Shown: positions 8,875 to 17,439 of the stretch, in pieces
How the letters are laid out: each line of letters opens with the position of its first letter
Numbering within the stretch: the first letter of the stretch is position 1
Assembly: GCA_938045615.1 (NCBI GenBank)
Contig: CALIBC010000180.1
Location: forward strand, 248,001 to 312,000
Direction of reading: 5' to 3'
Length of the DNA: 64,000 nucleotides
Source: an uncultured Clostridia bacterium
GTDB taxonomy: Bacteria > Bacillota > Clostridia > Peptostreptococcales > Anaerovoracaceae
Notes under the pieces: model-generated
Seen by the model: only the letters and a program-made list of their open reading frames with translations
Database searches by the model: none
What the model was told of the DNA's origin: nothing
Made by a program: the position numbers and the translations under genes

Positions 8875-10158
8875 ATGAGCAAAGACAGAATGACGGCTTA
8901 TGCGGTTCTGCTTAGAGTCGAGGAGAACGATGCATATTCCAATATTGAACTGAACAGCAAGATTAGAAAGTTCGATCCGGAGAGGGCGTCTTTTGTAAGA
9001 GAACTGGTGTACGGAGTGATCAAAAACAAGTTTTATCTGGATTACATTCTTTCACAGCTTGTGAAAAAGGATGCGGATATGCTTGATTCAAAGATTCTGA
9101 CAGCATTAAGGATGGGGCTTTATCAGATTCTCTTCATGGATTCAGTGCCGGACTATGCGGCGGTGAACGAAACAGTTAATACGGCGCGTGAAAAAATAAA
9201 AAAAGAAGTGGGAACGATAAATAGGATTCTCAGGACTTTCATAAGGGATCGTAAGAAACTCTCGTTCCCAGAGGACATAAAAAAGCGCGGAAAGAGACTT
9301 GTCAAAATGTACTCCGTCGACTGTTCAATAGTGGAAATGTGGAATGATCAGTTCGGTTACGACATGACGGAAGAAATCTTGAAAAACAGCAATTTGAGGC
9401 CTCCGTTCACGGTAAGAGTGAACGAGACCAGAGTATCCGGGGACATACTGAAGAACTTGCTGAAAACGCATGGTTTTGAAGTGACGGACACGGATGAAAA
9501 TCTCCCCGTTTTGTGCATAAAGGGAAGTGACATTTTGGATACGACGGAGTACAAAAACGGTTTTTTCTCCGTACAGGATAGAGCCTCGATCGCGGCGGTC
9601 GCTGCGCTGCGGCCGGAAAAGAACGATAAAATCGCAGATGTCTGTTCAGCCCCCGGAGGCAAAAGCTTTTGCGCTGCGGAGATGATGAAAGGCACCGGAA
9701 AGATATTTGCTTTTGACTTTTATTCAAAAAAAGTGTTAAATATGGAGAAAGAACGAAAACGTCTTGGTCTCACGAACGTGGAGATTGCGCAACGTGATGC
9801 GCTTGATCCGGATCGTAACTTGCTTGGCGGCATGGATAAGGTCATATGTGACGTTCCGTGTACGGGGCTTGGAGTTCTGAAAAGAAAGCCCGAGATCAAA
9901 TACAGACCCATTGAAGATTCAGCAAGCGAATTGGCGAAAAAACAGTATGAAATATTGACGAAAAGCGCGCTTTATTTACGGTGTGGGGGAAAACTGATGT
10001 ATAGTACTTGCACGATAAATAAAGTTGAGAATAATTCTGTTGTTGAAGAATTCCTGCGTAACAACAGGAATTTTGCGCTTGAAGAAGAAAGGCAGATATT
10101 ACCCGCATCCGGAAACGACGGTTTTTTTTACTGTGTTTTGAGAAAAAATTGCGAATAG
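8875..10158 (+). CDS. rsmB: 16S rRNA m5C967 methyltransferase RsmB
   Basis: SAM-dependent cytosine-5 methyltransferase of 16S rRNA. Residues 1-140 form the NusB-like RNA-binding domain and the rest the catalytic domain, with the SAM motif CSAPGGKS (about 256), the D-V-P-C-T motif (about 326) and the catalytic motif YSTCT (about 375). ATG 8875 is chosen because GGAGTGG lies 5 nt upstream and the protein begins as in homologues; upstream in-frame codons overlap the zinc peptidase gene. Unlike many Firmicutes, rlmN does not follow it; the PP2C gene comes next. Confidence 0.94.
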   Translation: MSKDRMTAYAVLLRVEENDAYSNIELNSKIRKFDPERASFVRELVYGVIKNKFYLDYILSQLVKKDADMLDSKILTALRMGLYQILFMDSVPDYAAVNETVNTAREKIKKEVGTINRILRTFIRDRKKLSFPEDIKKRGKRLVKMYSVDCSIVEMWNDQFGYDMTEEILKNSNLRPPFTVRVNETRVSGDILKNLLKTHGFEVTDTDENLPVLCIKGSDILDTTEYKNGFFSVQDRASIAAVAALRPEKNDKIADVCSAPGGKSFCAAEMMKGTGKIFAFDFYSKKVLNMEKERKRLGLTNVEIAQRDALDPDRNLLGGMDKVICDVPCTGLGVLKRKPEIKYRPIEDSASELAKKQYEILTKSALYLRCGGKLMYSTCTINKVENNSVVEEFLRNNRNFALEEERQILPASGNDGFFYCVLRKNCE

Positions 10159-10188
10159 AGATAGACTGAAAGGAGCTTATATATAAAT

Positions 10189-10935
10189 ATGGAGATTGGT
10201 TTCAAAACCGATAAAGGTAGAAGGCGAAGCAATAATGAAGACGCCTGCTATGTGATGCCGCATAAAAATGTGTTTATTGTCGCCGACGGTGTGGGAGGCA
10301 GCAACTCCGGGGAAATTGCAAGCAGAACCGCAGTCATGGAGATCGCAAAATATATAGAAGCTCATGAAATCGAAAACACTCTTGATGATCAGAGTATAAG
10401 GGAGTATTTTGTCGAGAGGATAAAATCGGCAAATTCCACGGTTCTGGAAAACTCAAGAAAGTTTGAGCAAAACAGGGGAATGGCCACTACACTTGTCGTA
10501 ACTTATATTCACGGCGGAAAGGCTTACATATGTAATGTCGGCGACAGCAGAGTCTATATATTCAGACATGGAAAACTCACGCAGATCACGGAAGATCATA
10601 CGTATGTAAACAGTCTTGTGAAGGCCGGCGTGATAACGCACAAAGAAGCGGAAACGCATGGAAAAAAGAACATGATAACAAGAGCGGTGGGCGCAGATAT
10701 CAGCATAGAGACAGATTTTTTTGTTACCCCGATAAAAAATGATGATATAATACTCATGTGTACCGATGGACTCTACGGCGAGCTGGAAGAAAGCGAAATA
10801 CGCAGAGAGTTTGAAAAAGGGAAAAGTATGGGGGATACATGCTGTGATTTGATAGAGATGGCCAACGATAACGGCGGAAACGACAATATAACCGTTATAT
10901 GCTTAAAAATTGCGGAGGGTGACCTAAATGAGTAA
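10189..10935 (+). CDS. prpC: PP2C-type Ser/Thr protein phosphatase (PrpC/Stp)
   Basis: Metal-dependent phosphatase that counteracts the PASTA kinase encoded next. The 248-residue protein is a single PP2C domain with the standard metal-binding segments: RSNNED (13-18), VADGVGG (about 34-40), GDSRVY, MCTDGLYGEL and GGNDNIT near the C-terminus. The stop overlaps the kinase start by 8 nt, indicating coupled translation. AAAGGAG lies 13 nt before the ATG, a slightly long spacing. Confidence 0.95.
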   Translation: MEIGFKTDKGRRRSNNEDACYVMPHKNVFIVADGVGGSNSGEIASRTAVMEIAKYIEAHEIENTLDDQSIREYFVERIKSANSTVLENSRKFEQNRGMATTLVVTYIHGGKAYICNVGDSRVYIFRHGKLTQITEDHTYVNSLVKAGVITHKEAETHGKKNMITRAVGADISIETDFFVTPIKNDDIILMCTDGLYGELEESEIRREFEKGKSMGDTCCDLIEMANDNGGNDNITVICLKIAEGDLNE

Positions 10936-12667
10936 TAAATTATTAGTTGGAAGATATGAGCTTATCGAAAAGATTGGCGAAGGCGGAATGGCGGTTGTTT
11001 ACAAATCAAAGGATCGTCTTTTGAACCGTTTTGTGGCGATCAAAATTTTAAGACCCGAATATACAAAAGACTCTCAATTTGTGGACAGCTTTCGCAAGGA
11101 ATCGCAGGCGGCGGCGGGTTTGCAGCACCCAAATATCATAAGCGTTTACGATGTGGGACACGAGGGCAACATACATTTTATAGTGATGGAACTGGTGGAC
11201 GGCAAACCTTTGAGTGACATCATAAAAGAACGCGCACCAATGGACTACAAGTCGGCGATCGAAATTGCAAAGCAGGTGGCATCGGCACTCAGTCTTGCGC
11301 ATGAAAACAATATAATACACAGAGATATAAAGCCTCACAATATAATGATAACGAAGGACGGTACCGCAAAACTCGGAGACTTTGGTATAGCAAAGGCCGT
11401 AAGTGATGCGACGCTTACTGAAACCAGCAAAATCATAGGTTCTGTGCATTATTTTTCACCTGAACAGGCCAGGGGCGCTTACGTGGATGAACGTTCGGAC
11501 ATATATTCTCTGGGGATAGTCCTGTATGAAATGCTTACCGGGGAAGTGCCATTTGATGGTGACAATCCTGTGCAGGTGGCGTTGATGCACATAAATGACG
11601 AGATAAAACCGCCGTCAAATCTGGTTCCGGGTATACCGCCCGCTCTGGAAAAGATAATAATGAAAGCCACCGACAGATTCCAGTCAAACAGGTTCAAAAG
11701 TGTTGATGATATGCTGGATGATCTGAACAATATAGAATTTGTAACGCGCGTTGTCGGCGATGCGGTATTTGCAGACAGGCAGGATGACAGACGACAAATA
11801 CGCCGTGATGAACCTGCAACCAAGGATTTGTATGAAGATACGGATAAAAATTCGGACAGCAAAAAAACGAAAAGAAAGAAAAAAAGGAAAATGATAGTCG
11901 CCGGGGTGGCGCTCATTACCATCGTGGGGCTTGCGATTGGAATATTGTATGCAACCGGAAAAATCCATTTCGGCAAAAAACAGGTTTCTGTTCCCGACGT
12001 GACCGATCTTACATATACAGAGGCGAAGGACACGCTGGAAGATGCCGGTCTTAAAGTTGAAAGGGGAGAAAAAGTAAACAGCGATGATGTGAAAGAAGGC
12101 AAGGTGGCAAAGCAGGATCCACAATATCGAGAAACTGTGGATGAGGGCACCACGGTCACCATAAATATGAGTGCGGGCAAAGCCACGGATTCCGTTCCGA
12201 ATCTGGTCGGTAGACCTTATGATGAAGATTCGATAAAGGCGCTTCTTTCCAAGAACGGATTTGTCCTTGACCAAAATGTGAAATACGCCAAGAGTGACAA
12301 GTACAAAAAGGGGCAGATAATAAGCCAAACTCCCGTGGCGGACGCTGTTTCGGAGAAAGGAACCAAAGTAAGCGTGGTGGTATGCGACGGCAAAAAAACC
12401 GAAAAAGTTTCAGTTCCCGCTTTGATAGGCCAACCTCTGGAAAAGGCAAAAACCCTGCTACAGCAGAGTGGGCTTGTGCTGGGAACCCCTTATTACGAGG
12501 AAAACAATGTGTATGAAAAAGGTACCGTTATGTGGCAACAATACGATGCGGGAACCAAGCTCAAGAAAAATTCGACGGTGAACATAAAGATAAGTAAGGG
12601 GGCTCCAAAGACCGAAGATCCCGGAAATCCCGAAAACACGAATAAAAATGAAGAAGAGGATGACTGA
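10928..12667 (+). CDS. prkC: PASTA-domain Ser/Thr protein kinase (PrkC/Stk)
   Basis: Membrane sensor kinase that reads muropeptides or lipid II and regulates growth and wall synthesis. Cytoplasmic kinase domain (1-270) has the Gly loop GEGGMA, Lys in VAIKIL, catalytic HRDIKPHN and LGDFGIA. A charged juxtamembrane segment (270-320) rich in Lys leads to one transmembrane helix (about 322-343). Outside are three PASTA repeats (about 355-420, 421-490, 491-560) and a short acidic tail. 579 residues. Preceded by GGAGGGTG and overlapping the phosphatase gene. Confidence 0.96.
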   Translation: MSNKLLVGRYELIEKIGEGGMAVVYKSKDRLLNRFVAIKILRPEYTKDSQFVDSFRKESQAAAGLQHPNIISVYDVGHEGNIHFIVMELVDGKPLSDIIKERAPMDYKSAIEIAKQVASALSLAHENNIIHRDIKPHNIMITKDGTAKLGDFGIAKAVSDATLTETSKIIGSVHYFSPEQARGAYVDERSDIYSLGIVLYEMLTGEVPFDGDNPVQVALMHINDEIKPPSNLVPGIPPALEKIIMKATDRFQSNRFKSVDDMLDDLNNIEFVTRVVGDAVFADRQDDRRQIRRDEPATKDLYEDTDKNSDSKKTKRKKKRKMIVAGVALITIVGLAIGILYATGKIHFGKKQVSVPDVTDLTYTEAKDTLEDAGLKVERGEKVNSDDVKEGKVAKQDPQYRETVDEGTTVTINMSAGKATDSVPNLVGRPYDEDSIKALLSKNGFVLDQNVKYAKSDKYKKGQIISQTPVADAVSEKGTKVSVVVCDGKKTEKVSVPALIGQPLEKAKTLLQQSGLVLGTPYYEENNVYEKGTVMWQQYDAGTKLKKNSTVNIKISKGAPKTEDPGNPENTNKNEEEDD

Positions 12668-12715
12668 TAATGTTTAAAGAGGGCGACGAAATACAGCCAA
12701 ATTCGGATATCGTAT

Positions 12716-13591
12716 ATGAGAGGAAATATTGTTAAAGGAATAGGCGGTTTCTACTATGTGGATACCGCAGGCGGAATCGTCAGAACAAGAGGGCGAGGCT
12801 TGTTCAGAAAGCGAAGTCTTACACCTGTAGTGGGAGATTATGTCGAAATAGAGATTCAAGATGACGGCGACGGTATTATACGTCGGATATTGGACAGACG
12901 AAACTGCTTCAAACGACCGCCGGTTTCCAATTTGGACTGTATTCTCACGGTTTTTTCGCCTGTGGAGCCAAAACCCGACTTCAGGTTGATTGACAAGCTA
13001 CTGATAATGGCGCAAAGCAATAATGTGATCCCTGCGCTGTGCATGAACAAATCCGATCTTGTAACAAACGATACGGCAGAAAATATACTTTCGCCTTACA
13101 GGATATGCTATGATGTATTCAAGATTTCCACGTTTACCGGAGAGGGAATGGATCAATTGAAAAAATATATTTTCGGCATGAATACGGCGATTGCCGGCGC
13201 ATCGGGAGTCGGAAAATCATCGATCACCAATCTTCTTGCACCCGATGCGAACATGGAAACTTCGAAAATAAGCAGGAAAACGAATAGAGGTATACATACG
13301 ACACGTCACGTGGAACTGTTCAAATTGACAGGCGGGGGCTATCTGTACGATACTCCGGGCTTTACCTCGTTTGACTTGTCGGGAATTGCCCCGGAGGAAC
13401 TTGCCGGGTTTTATCCCGAGATCGCAAGAAGGGGAATCGAATGCAAATTTGATGACTGCAGCCATACGCATGAACCGGGTTGCGCAGTAACGGAAGCTAT
13501 GCGTGCGGGTGAGATCGGCAGCCTGAGATATGAGTCATATGTCAAAAATTATAGAGAACTGTTGGAAAGGAGCAAGTGGAAAAATGGCTAA
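12716..13591 (+). CDS. rsgA: Ribosome small-subunit-dependent GTPase A (RsgA/YloQ)
   Basis: Circularly permuted GTPase involved in late 30S subunit maturation. Order seen: N-terminal OB-fold (1-70), G4 motif NKSD (about 101), then G1 GASGVGKSS (about 160-168), G3 DTPGF (about 213) and a C-terminal zinc knuckle with C242, C247, H249 and C255 in the segment starting CKFDDC. 291 residues. No strong ribosome binding site precedes ATG 12716; a 21-codon ORF starting at 12670 overlaps the start and may couple translation. Overlaps rpe by 8 nt. Confidence 0.94.
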   Translation: MRGNIVKGIGGFYYVDTAGGIVRTRGRGLFRKRSLTPVVGDYVEIEIQDDGDGIIRRILDRRNCFKRPPVSNLDCILTVFSPVEPKPDFRLIDKLLIMAQSNNVIPALCMNKSDLVTNDTAENILSPYRICYDVFKISTFTGEGMDQLKKYIFGMNTAIAGASGVGKSSITNLLAPDANMETSKISRKTNRGIHTTRHVELFKLTGGGYLYDTPGFTSFDLSGIAPEELAGFYPEIARRGIECKFDDCSHTHEPGCAVTEAMRAGEIGSLRYESYVKNYRELLERSKWKNG

Positions 13592-14240
13592 ACTATCACC
13601 ATCAATTTTGTCCGCGGATTTTGCGAGACTTGGGGAATGTGCAAAGTGTGTGTCGGAAGCGGGAGCGGATTATCTTCATATCGATGTCATGGACGGACAT
13701 TTTGTTCCAAACATAAGCTTCGGAGCGGACGTCATGAAGAGTCTGGATAAACTCGAAACATCGCCTTATGACATCCACCTCATGATAGAAGACCCTGACA
13801 AGTTTATTCCGGATTTTGTCACGGAAAAGACGGAATATATAACCGTGCACAGGGAATCCTGCGTTCACCTAAACAGAACCATAGAACATATAAAGTCTTA
13901 CGGGGTATCGGCAGGTGTTTCCCTGAATCCGGCGACACCTGTTGTGAGTCTGGAAAACATACTGGAAGATCTAGATATGGTTCTTGTGATGTCAGTCAAC
14001 CCCGGATTTGCGGGGCAGTCTTTCATAGGATCGACTCTTGCCAAAGTCAGACAGCTTGTTGAGATAAGAGATAAGATGGGTTATGGTTTTGCGATTGAGA
14101 TAGACGGTGGAATCAAGTTGGACAATGCGAAAGAAGTGCTTGATGCGGGAGTCGATATCGTGGTGGCGGGATCTGCGATTTTCGGAAGCGAAAGCATTTC
14201 CGACAGTACCCGCGAATTTCTGCGTCTCATAAAGCAGTAG
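13584..14240 (+). CDS. rpe: Ribulose-phosphate 3-epimerase
   Basis: Interconverts ribulose-5-phosphate and xylulose-5-phosphate in the pentose phosphate pathway. The 218-residue TIM barrel shows the family signatures LSPSILSADFA at the N-terminus, the metal and catalytic segment HIDVMDGHFVPNISFG, MSVNPGFAGQ and the phosphate-binding VAGSAIF near the end. ATG 13584 is preferred, with AAAGGAG 11 nt upstream; an upstream in-frame codon at 13530 would extend into rsgA. Last gene of the block, followed by a terminator at 14350. Confidence 0.96.
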   Translation: MAKLSPSILSADFARLGECAKCVSEAGADYLHIDVMDGHFVPNISFGADVMKSLDKLETSPYDIHLMIEDPDKFIPDFVTEKTEYITVHRESCVHLNRTIEHIKSYGVSAGVSLNPATPVVSLENILEDLDMVLVMSVNPGFAGQSFIGSTLAKVRQLVEIRDKMGYGFAIEIDGGIKLDNAKEVLDAGVDIVVAGSAIFGSESISDSTREFLRLIKQ

Positions 14241-14349
14241 TAACTGTGTCTGAAAATCTTTGCCCGGGTTCGAGAAACCGTATCTGCAAGTGCGCATGTA
14301 AAAATGCGGGTTATGGGATAAAATGGGCCATAGGGCAAAAGTATTTGTA

Positions 14350-14390
14350 AAAATGCCGGCTCTGCATATTTTGTGCAGGGTCGGCATTTT
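14350..14390. terminator. Bidirectional Rho-independent terminator between rpe and the PBP gene
   Basis: Long inverted repeat with arms 14350-14366 and 14374-14390, running AAAATGCC...GGCATTTT, with a 7-nt loop. Each end has an A/T tract, so it can stop transcription from both sides, which fits the convergent genes rpe (plus) and PBP (minus). The remainder of the 190-nt gap holds nothing I recognise. Confidence 0.85.
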
Positions 14391-14430
14391 GTTGTTCTGA
14401 ACTGAATGGGTGAGGACTTATGATTGACCG

Positions 14431-17157
14431 CTAATTAGGTTTTTTGGATTTACCGACTGCGGCATTGGCTCCCATTTTAGGCTTGCTCTTTTCTTGTCTT
14501 TTCTTGTCTTCTTCCTGCTTGCGCTTGAGGATCTCTTCAGGGGTCACGTAATTGCTATAACTGTAAGTTCCCTTGGCATAGTACTCTCCGGCTATATATT
14601 GAACGGAATGAGGCTGTGCTTTATAGGAACCCGTTTTGGCACTCGGAATCCGGTTCATTATCTTACCCCAGAGCGCAGCGGCATATCCGGACATGCTAGT
14701 CAGGGAAATATTGATATCGTTTCCTATCCAGAGAGCGGCGGAGTATTTAGGTGTGAAACCATCAAACCAGATATCATATTGGTTGGAAGTTGTTCCGGTT
14801 TTACCGCCTGCCCGCGTTCCGAATACATTTGCCGCAGTACCGGTACCTCCGGAAACTACGCCTTTCATGAGATCGGACATTATCCATGCGACATCCGCAT
14901 TCAGGACTCTTGTAGACTTTGCGGATTTGGTCAGAAGTGTTTTCCCGTTGGCATCAACTACTTTTGTGTAGCAGATAGGTTCCTCGGCTCTTGTGCCGTT
15001 GTTTGGAAAAGTCGTATATGCATTTGCCATCTCAAGGGTAGTCACGCCCTTACTCATACCGCCAAGTGCAAGTGCCGCGGCATTGTTGTCGTTGACCTTG
15101 CCACCTGTGACTAAGGTGCTTATGCCGAACTTCTTGATCATTTCGGTTGAATAGCGTTGTCCTACCTGCATCCATATCTTGTATGCGCAGGTATTGATGG
15201 AGTTTCTGATAGCCGATCGTACAGTGTTTCTTCCGCTGTAGCCATTGCCGGCATTGTAAGGCCATACTTTGCCGTTGTTGGTTGTTCGTTCGTCCACCAC
15301 TACGGAGCCTGCGGTGATATGATTCCCCCAGCCCTGAATGCCTTGTCTGTCTATATTGTAGTTTACAAAGTTATGATTTTTGCCTGCCGCAGCTTCTTCC
15401 GCACCTTGTTGCAGTGCCGGCGCGTAAACACCGAGAGGCTTGATAGACGATCCGGGCTGCCGCGGTTCAACAGCACGATTGTAGAGAAGTTTCCCCTTTG
15501 TCTTTCTGCCGCCTACCATGGCCTTGATTTCACCTGTTGAATTTTCGACAATCGTCATCGCAGCCTGCGGCTGAATCACTCCTTGATTGATACTGTAGCT
15601 GTTACGCGGTATAAAATATCTTCCGCCTGCTTTGCGCAGCGTGCTTTTGCCCTCATTGCTCTGCATGAAGCGGGCGGAGACAACAACGTTGCCATTGTCG
15701 TCGAGCTGCTTGTACTGCCGTGGAATATTGATGTACCCACCGGAAATTGAATTCAATTTACCGTCCTTCCACCTGTACATTGCAGGGAATTCGAGACTGT
15801 AATCGGTTTTTCCGTTCACCGAGGTATTGTAGATTTTGAGCCTCTTGTTCGCCTTGATCGTGACAGAACCATCGGAATTGTCTTTGATCTCGTCATTTTT
15901 GAATGTGAAGCGACCGTTCTTTATATAGTTGCCAAGAGAGTACATCGCAACTTTTCCGTATTTGTTTAAAATGTTGTTGTTCCCGTCATAGTTGATGTTA
16001 GTAATCGAAGGGAAGTTGGCATTGTTTTTAAACTCTTTTTGTATCGTGCGCTGAGCTGTTTTATCCATGGTGGAATATATCTTGAGACCGCCCTTGTACA
16101 CTTTGTCCCATGCCTCATCGTGGCTGATGTTCTCTTTCTTTTCAAGATCCTTTATAACTTTTGCGACCGTGTAGTCTGTGAAATAGGCTATGGTGGAATC
16201 ATTCATATGGTAGTTTGGCTTGAGCAAAGAACGAAGAGGTATCTTTCTGGCTTCTTCATATTGACTGCGAGTTATGTATTTCTGCTCCAGCATAAGTTTA
16301 AGACAGATGTCGCGCCTCTCTTTGGAGACATCGTTGATGACATATATTCCACTCGAAGTCCTTTTTAAAATGGAAGAGGGTTTGGGTTTGGCGTCCTTGT
16401 CAAGCAGTTTCACAAGAGCGTAGTTGCTCGGTGACTGTGGGATGGCTGCAAGAGCCGCACACTGTGCAAGACTAAGATCTTTTGGACGCTTCTTGAAGTA
16501 AGCCTCCGATGCGGATTCCACGCCCCAGCTGTTGAATCCAAGATAAATAGTATTGAGATATGCTTCCATGATCTGTTTCTTGGAAAGATTGTTTTCAAGT
16601 TTAAGCGTGTACCACGCTTCGACCACCTTGCGGTTAAGGGAACGCTCTGACATTCTCGACTTGAGGTACACGTTACGCGCAAGTTGCTGCGTGATGGTGC
16701 TTGTACCACTGACCTGACCGCCGGAAAAAATGGTTTCCTTGATGGCTCCAAGTATTCTCACCAAGTTAAACCCGTGGTGAGTCTTGAAAGTTTTGTCTTC
16801 AAGAGCAATATATGCGTTCACAAGATTGTCAGGCATGTCATTGTATCTGGCATTTGTCCTGTTTTCGCCGGAGTACACGGAGTCCACTTTTTTATCCGAA
16901 GAATCGTAGATGGTCGAGTTTTCCGATAGAGTTTCATATATTTTTGCGGTATCGATCTCGGGTGCTGTCGCGATCGCGAAAATCGAATAAGCAACAAGAG
17001 CCAAAATCAGAACCAGGAAAAACAGAAGTACTATCTTACCGATGTTCTTCGGTGAAAGCGCGATCTCACGACCTGCCACACGCACCGTGCGGTGCTGTTT
17101 GGCGCTCGATTTGTCGGCGGTGTGCTTGTTATTGGAAGTGTGCTTAAAAAGTTGCAT
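14431..17157 (-). CDS. Class A penicillin-binding protein (PBP1a-type transglycosylase/transpeptidase)
   Basis: Bifunctional peptidoglycan polymerase. Layout of the 908-residue protein: short basic cytoplasmic tail, one transmembrane helix (about 38-62), GT51 glycosyltransferase domain (about 80-260) with the EDKTFKTHHGF and QQLARN motifs, a linker, and the transpeptidase domain with the SxxK motif in PGSSIKPL, SIN in RNSINT and KTG in GGKTGTTS. The C-terminal about 40 residues are charged and Lys-rich. Start: GAGG lies 11 nt upstream of ATG 17157. It is transcribed alone from its own promoter (17297-17325), divergent from comEC. Confidence 0.95.
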   Translation of the reverse strand: MQLFKHTSNNKHTADKSSAKQHRTVRVAGREIALSPKNIGKIVLLFFLVLILALVAYSIFAIATAPEIDTAKIYETLSENSTIYDSSDKKVDSVYSGENRTNARYNDMPDNLVNAYIALEDKTFKTHHGFNLVRILGAIKETIFSGGQVSGTSTITQQLARNVYLKSRMSERSLNRKVVEAWYTLKLENNLSKKQIMEAYLNTIYLGFNSWGVESASEAYFKKRPKDLSLAQCAALAAIPQSPSNYALVKLLDKDAKPKPSSILKRTSSGIYVINDVSKERRDICLKLMLEQKYITRSQYEEARKIPLRSLLKPNYHMNDSTIAYFTDYTVAKVIKDLEKKENISHDEAWDKVYKGGLKIYSTMDKTAQRTIQKEFKNNANFPSITNINYDGNNNILNKYGKVAMYSLGNYIKNGRFTFKNDEIKDNSDGSVTIKANKRLKIYNTSVNGKTDYSLEFPAMYRWKDGKLNSISGGYINIPRQYKQLDDNGNVVVSARFMQSNEGKSTLRKAGGRYFIPRNSYSINQGVIQPQAAMTIVENSTGEIKAMVGGRKTKGKLLYNRAVEPRQPGSSIKPLGVYAPALQQGAEEAAAGKNHNFVNYNIDRQGIQGWGNHITAGSVVVDERTTNNGKVWPYNAGNGYSGRNTVRSAIRNSINTCAYKIWMQVGQRYSTEMIKKFGISTLVTGGKVNDNNAAALALGGMSKGVTTLEMANAYTTFPNNGTRAEEPICYTKVVDANGKTLLTKSAKSTRVLNADVAWIMSDLMKGVVSGGTGTAANVFGTRAGGKTGTTSNQYDIWFDGFTPKYSAALWIGNDINISLTSMSGYAAALWGKIMNRIPSAKTGSYKAQPHSVQYIAGEYYAKGTYSYSNYVTPEEILKRKQEEDKKRQEKSKPKMGANAAVGKSKKPN

Positions 17158-17296
17158 TGCGTTTGTATCCTCTTTCGTTTTTATTCAATCTTATGGTTTA
17201 ACCTACCCGCGGAAAATCGATTGAATTTGGCGTAGTCAGTCCAAAAGACCTGCTGCGGTAAGTGCGCCGGTTCTCAAAATCAAAAAATACAACGGT

Positions 17297-17325
17297 ATTA
17301 TAGCATAGAATGAAATCAAAGTTAA
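17297..17325 (-). promoter_or_regulatory. Promoter for the class A PBP gene
   Basis: Minus strand: -35 TTAACT (17325-17320), 17-bp spacer, -10 TATAAT (17302-17297). It gives a leader of about 130 nt. It lies back to back with the comEC promoter about 55 bp away, so the two may share regulatory sites, none of which I can identify. Confidence 0.65.
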
Positions 17326-17380
17326 GAAAAAAGGTATAAAACGATGCAAGTTTTAGCTCTCAAAGCAGGTTGGAATACGC

Positions 17381-17409
17381 TTGACAATTGGGAAAAATTA
17401 GCATAAAAT
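17381..17409 (+). promoter_or_regulatory. Promoter for comEC-holA
   Basis: -35 TTGACA (17381-17386), exact consensus; 17-bp spacer; -10 TAAAAT (17404-17409). Leader of about 24 nt before ATG 17440. A near-consensus promoter suggests constitutive rather than competence-only expression. Confidence 0.75.
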
Positions 17410-17439
17410 AAAGCCGATAGGGTGCCGGGGGATGAATGG

